NCBI GenBank assembly: GCA_038502055.1
Contig: JAXRKN010000043.1
Span: forward strand, 7,068,001-7,132,000
Direction of reading: 5' to 3'
DNA: 64,000 nt
Source: Tanytarsus gracilentus
Taxonomy: Eukaryota; Arthropoda; Insecta; Diptera; Chironomidae
The notes under the pieces are model-generated. The model was not told where the DNA came from and searched no databases. It worked only from the letters and a program-made list of their open reading frames with translations. Of the stretch, positions 13,231-23,300 are shown in pieces. A program made the translations under genes and the position numbers. The first letter of the stretch is position 1. Each line of letters opens with the position of its first letter.

Positions 13231-14933
13231 CCACTTACTGATATCTAATTTGGAGAAATTCTGTCTTGTCCCATCTTTTTACATCAAGTGAGATTTTCTT
13301 CTTTTTCTTATTCCCTTTTCACGTTTCATCATCAAACTCCGATGGGAAAAGAAAATGTCTCAATATTTATTTAGACGCATAGAAGAGAGTCGATAATGTT
13401 GATGTTGGGCGCACATGTTGGCAGTTACAAAACCACCCTCACACTATCACCTTTCAATCTCACGAGGCTTTAATTAGTTAATCATTTTCTGTCACCACAG
13501 GAATTTACAAATAGATTCAAGCCAGCGACAACGTCAGCACATTTTCAAAATGCATTAAATTATTATTCACTGTTGAAAATGATTATGGACGGCTGAATTA
13601 TGTTGTTGTTAGCCATTATATATTTACGCATGCATAAATTATGCCTACAGTGCATTTGGTAATGATTAACAACAGACAGGCTTTTAATTATTAAAGATAT
13701 ACGATAGTCACAAAGTGTTAAGCCACTTTGGTGCACCATGAATTTTTCAGAAGTTATTTATGAAAAATCATTAAAATTGTGATTTTTATTAATTGAAAAA
13801 TATTTTGAAAAAAATTCAATTATTTAACGTATAATTTATAAAAATCGATTGCAAATATTTTAATCCTTTTTATTCAATAAAATTCATTATTTAAAATATT
13901 TTGCAAACATTTTTTCATGAATAATTAAATGGATCAAGTAAAGTTTTCAATGGGTAATTGTCTCTTTGTATAATTTGATACCACTCATTACCACGCTCTC
14001 AAATTAAAACGTCTCAATATTATAATCATCATCTCTTTAGTCGTTGTTAAGCGTGATTATTTTCTGATTTCTCCTATTTAGAAAATTAAAGGTGATAAAG
14101 TGACTCGTTTTCACAATCAATTAAATTAAAAACTGTCGTGAATCAAACTTAATTTAATTTAATTAAATTCATTAATCAAAATATTTTCATTAGACATGTT
14201 CATTATGACTTTCAATCGCTTTGATAGATAAAATTATAATTAAAAGATAGCACAAGCTTTTGCATGTACTTAAGTGCATATTTTATCAAATGTTATTACA
14301 GCAGTCTCGATCTCGACATTAAAAAAACTTTCCCGACGAATAAAATTTGAATATTTCTTTTTGTCATAAGCAGATTCTGTGGAGGTTGGGAAAGATTTTT
14401 CCGTGTCATCGTCAATTCCTTCCATATTTCACACTTCTCTCTCTCTTCTAAGCCCCCGATGCATTCGAACACTATTATTTGTATGCGCTTGTGTTTGCTG
14501 GCTGACAAACACACCACCATCAACAACAGCATATATTTAAACATGCAAAAAGGAGTAAAAAAATTATGTTGTTTAACATTTCATCGCCATAGAAACTGGC
14601 CAGGAGCGGCGTTTGGATTGCATGTTCGACATCGTTTAAAAACTCGTTTGAGTTGTGAATGGCAACGAAGCGAGAAAAAGAGCTTAAACACAAAAAAGCG
14701 ATACCGTCACTTTGTTCTATTCATTTTTAGTTATATTGCATTTATAAAAAGAAGCTTCATCATCAGATAAATTAAAATTATTTGTTGCGACAGAGAGAGA
14801 AAACTTTTTCCTCACTCGAGTGTGTGAAAAATTTATTGCAAAATTATTAAAAATAGTTGAAAAGTCATCACCGTGTCTGAATATTGTTATTGTTGAACAT
14901 TGTTGTGAAAATTTTTAATATATAAAATCAATT

Positions 14934-16110
14934 ATGGTTAGTGGCACCATTAAATGTTTTGCGAACATGAGAAAATGTGTGAAAATTGTGTCGGGAGATG
15001 TGAAAAGGAAAATTAAAATAGTTTTCGGATGTTACGTAAAACGAAAATTTTGAACTATTTTTGATGGATTTTAAAAAAGGGGTAGGACACTCGAAATATT
15101 TTATTAAATAAAATTTTCGAAAATTTTCAATTAGTGTAAAAATGTAAATTTATATAAAAAATTTCACAACAAGTTTCCACCCCTTAAAATTTTATTTAAA
15201 TACATGATAAAGTTCATGATTAAACTTTCATAATAATTTTCCTAAATGTTTCTTGAATAAAATTTTCCAAATGAAAGATTTTTCTTAAATGCCAATTAAA
15301 TCTTAAGGTTATGCGTTGTCTTCTCTAATTGACTGACATTAAGTGTGTGTAATTTTCTCGAAAAGTGTGGCTTAATCTTTATGGAATCATTACGAAATTA
15401 TCTCAAATTTCCCCTTCAATTCAGGGCTTACTGTCGCTCTTGAGGAAACTAAGGTCATCATCCGATAAAGAATTGCGGATCGTCCTTATTGGCTTGGATA
15501 ATTCCGGTAAGACGACAATTCTAAGGCATTTGGCAAACGAAGAGGCTCCGCACGTTACAACACCCACGGCCGGATTCAACATTAAATCGATAACATCAAA
15601 TAATTTAAATCTCAATATGTGGGATCTAGGTGAGAATCGCACGTGGCAGGTTGAAATGTATTTTCAATGCTCTCCACTTTTCTCTCTCACACCATTTCAC
15701 ATTAGGCGGCAATGCTAAGATAAGGCCTTACTGGAAGAACTACTTCGAGAACACAGATGTGCTTATATTTGTGGTAATTTTCTATTCATTTAAGAGCAAT
15801 TTTCTCAAGAGTGTCTATAACAGTGTTGCCAATTTCTTGATAGGTCGACAGCAGTGATAGAAAGCGTATGGGCGAAAGTACGGGCGAATTTAACGATCTA
15901 TTAAAGGATGAAAAGTTGAAGAGCGTTCCCATAATCGTTTTGGCCAACAAACAAGATCTCCCGAGTGCATTAAAGGCATCCGAAGTGGCTGAACTCATAG
16001 GTTTAGTTAAGTTGAAAGATCGTGATTGGCAGATACAGGCGTGCTCGGCATTGGAAGGCACTGGACTGCAAGAGGCGATGGACTGGATTTGTAAATGTGT
16101 TAAAAAATAA
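14934..16110 (+). CDS. Arl3: Arl3-like small GTPase (dead end family)
   Basis: ADP-ribosylation-factor-like GTPase 3, which by family releases lipidated cargo from carriers for ciliary and membrane trafficking. Exons: 14934-14936 (ATG only, tentative), 15425-15629, 15706-15773 and 15844-16110, giving 180 aa; the family is about 180. The spliced start reads MGLLSLLRKLR, typical of Arl3. The P-loop is GLDNSGKTT (24-32), switch I TPTAGFN (47-53), the specificity motif NKQD and the later motif CSA. Switch II reads WDLGGNAKIRPYWKNYFENTD (W67 onward, written here as seen in the joined exons): the catalytic Gln of GGQ is Asn at position 72. Exon 2 follows a good acceptor and needs an ATG supplied upstream in phase 0; the only nearby ATG followed by a donor-like GTTAGT is at 14934. 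A likely poly(A) signal ATTAAA lies near 16174. Satellite DNA begins about 190 bp after the stop. Confidence 0.88.
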
Positions 16111-16368
16111 GCTTTTTTTCATCTCTCGTTATTTGCTCAACGCTCAATGTGTCGATATTGTAAAACGTGTTTTATTAAAAATTCCTTTTTCTTTTTGGCA
16201 AGTGGACAGGTGGGGTTTGTCACACAGTTTTGTCATAAAATATTTTTTGTGAATTTCTAAAAAAGTAATTTTGAGATCAAAATTCTAAAATTAATTCGAA
16301 ACAAGATGGGTCTGCAAACGGCGTTGCCATTTCCAATAGCTCCGCATAGATTAGTACCCTACTCCATT

Positions 16369-17319
16369 GCAATGGGCATTAGTGGCACACTTCATCATGA
16401 TAGACATTTATCAAAATACGTCAATTTCAATCGATTCCTGATGCAATGACGAGTTCAACGACATACATGAAGCCATAGTTCTGAAAAATGGACATTTGTG
16501 GCACTCCTGGCCGGCCATGATGGACATTCCTCAAAAATCATCAATGTCAATCGATTCCTGATGCAATAACGAGTTCAACGACATACATGAAGCCATAGTT
16601 CTGAAAAATGGACATTAGTGGCACTCCTGGCCGACTATGATGAACATTCCTCAAAAATCGTCAATGTCAATCGATTCCTGATGCAATGACGAGTTCAACG
16701 ACATACATGAAGCCATAGTTCTGAAAAAATGGATATTAGTGGCACTCCTGGCCGACCATGATGGACATTCCTCAAAAATCGTCAATGTCAATCGATTCCT
16801 GATGCAATGACGAGTTCAACGACATACATGAAGCCATAGTTCTGAAAAAATGGATATTAGTGGCACTCCTGGCCGACCATGATGGACATTCCTCTAAAAT
16901 CGTCAATGTCAATCGATTCCTGATGCAATTACGAGTTCAACGACATACATGAAGCCATAGTTCTGAAAAATGGACATTAGTGGCACTCCTGGTCGGCCAT
17001 GATGGACATTCCTCAAAAATCGTCAGTGTCAATCGATTCCTGATGCAATGACGAGTTCAACGACATACATGAAGCCATAGTTCTAAAAAATGGACATTAG
17101 TGGCACTCCTGGCCGACCATGATGGACATTCCTCAAAAATCGTCAATGTCAATCGATTCCTGATGCAATAACGAGTTCAACGACATACATGAAGCCATAG
17201 TTCTGAAAAATGGACATTAGTGGCACTCCTGGCCGACCATGATGGACATTCCTCAAAAATCGTCAATGTCAATCAATTCCTGATGCAATGACGAGTTCAA
17301 CGACACCCATGAAGCCATA
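16369..17319. repeat. Satellite array 1, about eight 120-bp units
   Basis: The phrase ATGCAATGACGAGTTCAACG recurs at about 16441, 16561, 16681, 16802, 16923, 17043, 17163 and 17283, so the period is 120-121 bp. Units contain TGATGGACATTCCTCAAAAA, then CAATCGATTCCTG with a ClaI site (ATCGAT), then CATGAAGCCATAG. The first unit is the most diverged and the last switches to CACCCATGAAGCCATATAAG where it enters the cassette; its ClaI site is altered to ATCAAT. Internal units differ by only a few bases, indicating recent homogenisation. Confidence 0.95.
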
Positions 17320-17491
17320 TAAGAGAAAATTTGTATGAAAAAGGACATTTTTGCACTCAGGGACGGTCCTTGAAGGGTCGTACCTCAAAACTAAATACTT
17401 CTTGCACAACTAGAACCAAAACCCGATCTTTAGCCACAAACCCGAATCAAATCCAACCAGCCGTTCTTGAGATATGCCGCCCACTAAGATC

Positions 17492-17537
17492 GTGAGAAAG
17501 TGAGAAAGTAAGAAAGTAAGAAAGTAAGAAAGTAAGA
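17492..17537. repeat. Microsatellite (GTGAGAAA/GTAAGAAA)n, cassette copy 1
   Basis: A short run of the octamers GTGAGAAA and GTAAGAAA, about five and a half units, inside the non-satellite cassette of block 1. The second cassette has the same run at greater length. Confidence 0.9.
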
Positions 17538-17768
17538 TGACTTAAATGGCTCTGACTCCTCGTAGGAGCAACCGATTTCAAATCTGTTTTCGCCAGTTTG
17601 TAGGGTTTGGCTAGGCCTATCATTTGAGTATATGTTTTGATATTGCACAATGTAATGTCTTGGCACTAGGGGCCGAAAACAGGTTTTGGAAAAATCCAAA
17701 ATTAATACAAGATGGGTCTGCAAACGGCGTTGCCATTTCCAATAGCTCCGCTGTCTTAGATTAGTACC

Positions 17769-18254
17769 CCATAGTTCTGAAAAATGGACATTAGTGGCAC
17801 TCCTGGACGACCATGATGGACATTCCTCAAAAATCGTCAGTATCAATCGATTCCTGATGCAATGACGAGTTCAACGACATACATGAAGCCATAGTTCTGA
17901 AAAATGGACATTAGTGGCACTCCTGGTCGGCCATGATGGACATTCCTCAAAAATCGTCAATGCCAATCGATTCCTGATGCAATGACGAGTTGAACGATAC
18001 CCATGAAGCCATAGTTCTGAAAAATGGACATTAGTGGCACTCCTGGTCGGCCATGATGGACATTCCTCAAAAATCATCAGTGCCAATCGATTCCTAAACC
18101 AATGACGAGTTCAACGACATACATGAAGTCATAGTTCTGAAAAAATGGACATTAGTGGCACTCCAGGCCGGCCATGATGGACACTCCTCAAAAATCATCA
18201 ATGCAAATCGATTCCTGGTCAAATTACGAGTTCAACGATACCCATGAAGCCATA
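17769..18254. repeat. Satellite array 2, about four 120-bp units
   Basis: This is the same 120-bp unit as array 1, entered at CATAGTTCTGAAAAATGGAC after the second copy of the opening cassette. It holds about four units and again ends in CCCATGAAGCCATATAAG. These units are slightly more diverged, for example CAATGCCAATCGATTCC in place of CAATGTCAATCGATTCC, and the last two read CCTAAACCAAT and CCTGGTCAAAT where array 1 has CCTGATGCAAT. Confidence 0.93.
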
Positions 18255-18426
18255 TAAGAGAAAATTTGTATGAAAAAGGACATTTCTGCACTCAGGGACG
18301 GTCCTTGGAGGGTCGTACCTCAAAACTAAATACTTCTTGCACAACTAGAGCCAAAACCCGATCTTTAGCCACAAACCCGAGTCAAATCCGACCAGCCGTT
18401 CTTGAGATATGGCGTTCACTAAGATC

Positions 18427-18489
18427 GTAAGAAAGTGAGAAAGTGAGAAAGTGAGAAAGTGAGAAAGTGAGAAAGTAAGAAAGTAAGAT
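18427..18489. repeat. Microsatellite (GTGAGAAA)n, cassette copy 2
   Basis: About seven and a half octamer units, mostly GTGAGAAA with GTAAGAAA at the edges. It is longer than the equivalent tract at 17492-17537, so the two cassettes differ by a simple expansion or contraction. Confidence 0.9.
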
Positions 18490-18672
18490 GACTTAAATGG
18501 CTCTAACTCCTCGTAGGAGCAACCGATTTCAAATCTGTTTTCGCCAGTTTGTAGGGTTTGGCTAGGCCTATCATTTGAGTACATGTTTTGATATTGCACA
18601 ATGTAATGTCTTGGCACTAGGGGTCGAAAACAGGTTTTGGAGAAATCCAAAATTAATATATAGCGGAGCTAT

Positions 18673-20352
18673 AATTCTTGTGACACAATTTTTAAACAAC
18701 TCCATCTTTCAATCCTCTAACGATGTAAGACGAGGAAGTTTCAATATAATTTTTAAGGTGTTTTTTGCAAGTTAACTTTTCCTTTTTCTCAAAGCTGAGC
18801 GCATAATAGAGAGGTAGAAAACTTTTACCTGAAAAGCATAAAAATAAATGTTTGATTTTTCCCATAAAATTAAATTTCCTGATGACATTAATCATCTGTG
18901 AGGGATGCTGTGAGCAGGCGAAAGTTTACTCTTGAATGAAAACTTTTCAGTGTATTGAGATTTATATTTAGAAGAGTAGCACGAAAAAAAATTACCTAGG
19001 TTATTGTGTCCCAATCAGAGTTAAGTGTTTTTCTGTTTTTCTTTCCTTATTAATCCTCATTTAATTAATTAATGTCATGAGAATGGATGCTGCTATTGCC
19101 GCAGGTACTCATTATAGACCCATTATAAGGTTATGGTTGAAGTAATCTCATTAAAATAAGAATTATGTCATTTCTTCGCCTACATATAAGTATGTACGAA
19201 AAGCTGCTTCCACATTGGTAAATTGTTCATTGTTCCCGGCAGCATTTATTTACTGCCATAATTACTGCCGAGCACAATATCAACATGAAAATTGACTGAG
19301 TGAGAATCGTGTACATCGACGCATGGAAAACGGCGAAAGCATATTGATGCTTGAATTTAATGAGCTTTCTGCATTTAAATCAATTGCGAAATGCAATTAA
19401 AATTAATTTATACTTTTTTCCAACCCCTCGCTGGCCATAAAAAAAGGCATTGTGTACTAAATAAAAGAAGAATTGGAGGAGGTGAGATATTGAAATTAAT
19501 TTAATGAAGCTTTGCGTGTGGTCGTGAAATTTAATAGCCTTCGATCGGGTCATAATTAAGGGATGCAGGAAGGACATTTTTTCTGAACGTAAAAAAAAGG
19601 TTAATGAACTTGCAAACTCATTAATATAAACAGCGTTAATTATTGGAATGCGCGGTTATTATCGAACTAGTGGTTAGATAAAATGGTGACATCATGATTT
19701 TTATTGCAAGGGGTGTTAATTAATTAGCATTGACTCTTTTTAAAAATCGACTAATTTATTAGCTTCTGCATGATTAAATTTAATTTCAGAGTTGTAAGCT
19801 TTATTTTACACTTGCTCAATTTTGCCAGCAACAAACTACCATCGCGATAATTATTCAAAATTAAATTATCAAAATGTTTTTACAGCTGTAATTTTATTCA
19901 TGCGGCATCAGTGCGTATGTGGATCGATAGTTGTCCTCAACAATGAAGCGAATAATTTCAATGTATGCCAAAAAATAAAACATGAAAATGAAATTTTAAA
20001 ACACAAATTTCAATTGACGGAAAAAAACAGAATCGTGAATGTGCTTTGCGGTTGTTGTTGTTGTTTCGGTCTATGGTTTTGAGCTTTTAAATAATTCAGA
20101 CGTTGTTTGTTTTACAGCAACAACATTGGCCTTCGTATTGCATTTGCTAATTAGAGAAAATATTTTATTGAATAAAAATGGCTTTAAGGTCAAAAGTGAG
20201 TGTTCTTGAACGAAATTTGATTTCTGAGATTTTTTGAAAGAAAATTCATTGAATTTAAATTTATGGAGGTGATTTGAGACTTTACCAATTAAATTTTTAT
20301 CTTTTAAATAATTAAAAATTTAACTTTAATAAAAATTATTAAAAATCAAAAA
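18673..20352. other. Non-coding DNA between satellite and DIP duplication
   Basis: AT-rich sequence of about 1.7 kb without recognisable coding exons, RNA genes or strong repeats. Its right edge, CTACA followed by GAATTTTTTT at 20353, marks the left breakpoint of the large tandem duplication. Confidence 0.55.
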
Positions 20353-23300
20353 CTACAGAATTTTTTTAAAAAAACTCCTAAAAGTTTCAATTTCATTTCA
20401 ACAAATTGATTTTCAGCTCAATCAATTGCGAATAATTTATTTTCGCAGATCAATCGTTGGAAGATAAATGATGAAGGCTTGACTCTTCATATACCGAAAA
20501 ATTCATTTCCCCTTTTTCGCCTCATCGCAAAGCTCACTCACAAATTCCATAAGAAGATTTCTGAGTCTTTTAATGCTTCCCATGTGCGGTTTTGAATTTC
20601 CTTTGCTTCATTTTCCTCTTGCGCGCACTAAGACGAGTATTAAAACAAAATTACAGATTTTTGCCTTCATGTTCTTACCTTATTAGCGAGAATCTGACGC
20701 TAATTTTGCTTTGGGGTTTTTCTTCATCTTCATGCGAGAAAATTCGGTTTACATCCTGTGAGAGCGAAAAGAGAGGAGAAAATTCTCTCATTTCCCCTCA
20801 TTTTCATGATATTTTTCTCACTCGCAGCATCACTTTCAGTTCTCTTTTGAACGTGTACGCGATTAAACCGTTTGTTTCGATTGTCTGGTGGAATATAAAA
20901 TAAAAATTATGTCTCAAGTGTTGGAAAATTAAGTGAGATAATTCGCTTGACATAATTACCCCCGTAAAATATTAAAACCGACGTGACAGTGACAATTTTT
21001 TGTATGATACTGTGAGACACTCACTGCTGTCGCATTTACGCAAAAAAAACTTCTTCTTCAACATATATCGAACCCCATTTTTGCGGCAGTCAAATAAATT
21101 CAATAATGATAATATCTTCGTCACTTCCTTCCTTCCCTATTAGTGTGTGATATCTCGTGTGTGTATTTTGGAATATTTTACGATTATTGAATAAATATAA
21201 CGTGAAAATTTAGTGTTACATGAACATAAAGTTTTTTAAAAAACACTGATTGTGGTGTTGTCGTGAGAGGAAGGAAAATTTGACGTGAATTGAAATTTAT
21301 TGAAAAGTTTAAAATTTGACTAAAAAATTTTTAATATTTTTTTTAAGTTTTTACAATTTTTTCTAAACTCTAATTTTCAACCATCTCATGTGTCTTTTCC
21401 TGACCTTTCTTTTCAATCATTTTATTTCTCACCTAAATTGACACCTAGGTAACTTAATCTCGAACCCTAAATTTGAAAAGGCGAGAGAAGAATTCATGTG
21501 AAACCTTCAAATCACGATAGTATCAAAGTGATGGTGTGACAAGCTGTAAATAATAGCGTAATATAAACTCTTTCACTCAACTCTGAAGCATAAAATAATC
21601 CTAAAGCAAGAGGAGTGAAACTTGATGACTAAATAAAAGACAAAAAAAGCTAGTAAAATAATATAAAAAGAGGAAGAAGAATATTCGTGGAAAATGTGGA
21701 TAATAGAGTCAAGAGAAGTTAAATCGAGAACTATGAAACATCTTTTTGGATTATTACTCTTTCAAATCTTCGCAAATAACTTCGCTAATGGTGAGTAAAT
21801 CTCTGAATGAAATAAGAAAAGTTTTTTATATCACTTCTGGACGGGGTAGGATAATGATGATGGCTGTGGAGAATGAAAAGGATTTTTTTTGCATAAAAAG
21901 CTCAACTAAAAATATTTCTTTAAAAGTGGAAATAAAATTGAATTTCTTTCTGTTTGTGTTGCGCTTTTCTGGATGAATGACTTTCAATTGCAAGAATTGT
22001 TGGGAAAATTGGATGCGAGAGATTATAATTTCATTATAAATTTTAAATTTGCTTTTCATACCAGTGAGTTTGAAGAAAAGCTTTTGAAATAATTTGCTTT
22101 AAAAAAAGAAAATAGAATTTTTTTTCGCTTACTTTGATAATCAGTTTTTGGTACCTAACTTTTAAATTAAAAAGTACGTTATGAAAATTCACATAAAAAA
22201 CACTAAATTTCATAACGTAATTTTTAATTTCAAAAATTAGGTACCAACAAAGCAAATTTATCAAAGTAAGCGAAAAAACTTGAGATCAGCTGGAAAAATA
22301 TTAAAAATATTTGAAATGAAATTCTCTCCTCATCTAAAAGAAGTTAAATAATTTTAAGCTCTTTAAAAAAGAAAAAAGCTTTAAAAAATAAACAAATTAA
22401 ATTCCCATTTCCAACTTCCATCACGGCAAAGTTAAAGTCAACCGAGTTAACCCTCTTTAAAAATGCATGAATGTTAAAAATAACAACATAATCTCCCACT
22501 CGCGTGTGCACTGTGATAGCGGAAACAGAAAAGACAGCCGAGGATAAAGATATTTTAATTTTGTTAAAGATTTGTCGTGTAAACTTGGAGAGCAAAAAAA
22601 AAATTATAATGAGGGCTTTATGTGTCTCTCATCGTTCATAGGCTCCACTCACATGCACTACATATTCATTCTCATCTTAATATTTCCCATTTACTTTCTC
22701 GTATCATGCGAGAAAAAAATGGCTTTTAAAAGGCGAAGCGACAAAAGCAATTTGAGACAATGCGATGGTTGTAAAAAAAGAGATATTTCTCCTCCCGCTT
22801 CTATCATCGCGTGTACCCTCATCTTGATTGAAAAGCTAAGAAGAAAACAAATGCTGAGTAGGAAGACAAAACTCAAATATAATTCAATTAAATGCGAGCA
22901 TAAGAATTCTTGTAAAAGTGACAATTTTCTTTTGGCGCTTAAATAATGTGAACGCCGAAGAATAGAAACGAGAATCAAGAAAAATTGCTGTTTTGTGATT
23001 TTAATTTTCATCTTCAAGAAAATTCATGCTCGATTGGTTAATACTACGAAAAATAATAATTTTTAATTTAATAAAATGACGTGACGAAACTTTCAATCAC
23101 ACCCTAATTAAGGATGTGAAAAGACGACGTTGATAAAATTCTGCAATTAAGCTCAGATTTCTCGGTTTGTGATGCGCTTTTGAACATGTCATTGGAGGGA
23201 TGGAAAATTAAGTAAATTACTGTCACTTTTGACCTGAATTCCTTTTCAGATTCTTAAAAGGATTTCAAGCGAAATTCTCGGTGTAAAAAATCATGAAAAT

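Larger units (their letters stand above)
7741..14933. other. Intergenic region without a recognised gene
   Basis: About 7.2 kb of AT-rich DNA between the leftward arylsulfatase and rightward Arl3 genes. It should hold both promoters. I see no protein-coding similarity and no RNA gene. It contains a short (CA)n run near 12564-12577, an inverted repeat at 9789-9846 and a possible short transposon at 13046-13230, listed separately. Confidence 0.55.
16301..18672. repeat. Two higher-order blocks of 120-bp satellite with shared cassette
   Basis: Block 1 (16301-17706) and block 2 (17707 to about 18657) each begin with ACAAGATGGGTCTGCAAACG, then run through a 120-bp satellite array, then a shared non-satellite cassette of about 390-400 bp ending in AAATCCAAAATTAAT. 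Block 2 has about half as many satellite units. ATAGCTCCGC at 16336-16345 is mirrored by GCGGAGCTAT at 18663-18672, just after block 2, so the locus is bracketed by a 10-bp inverted repeat. Base composition is noticeably less AT-rich than the surroundings. No transposase-like coding is visible; the open frames on the minus strand of the cassette are repeat-derived. Confidence 0.9.

Noticed and set aside
15068..15191. Imperfect inverted repeat around AAGGGGT / ACCCCTT in the Arl3 5' region
   Set aside because: The pairing is short with an indel and no flanking duplication; not strong enough to call an element.
17484..17846. Minus-strand open frame of 120 codons in the satellite cassette, with a related frame at 18345-18650
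   Set aside because: It spans satellite, cassette and microsatellite and ends in Ser/Leu/Thr/Phe octamer translation; the similarity between copies reflects DNA repetition, and no family is recognisable.
22572..23017. Open frames of 108-124 codons on both strands, repeated at 28090-28487
   Set aside because: They lie in DIP intron 1, are open on both strands and are conserved only because the DNA is a recent duplicate; no domain, and no splice logic links them to the gene.
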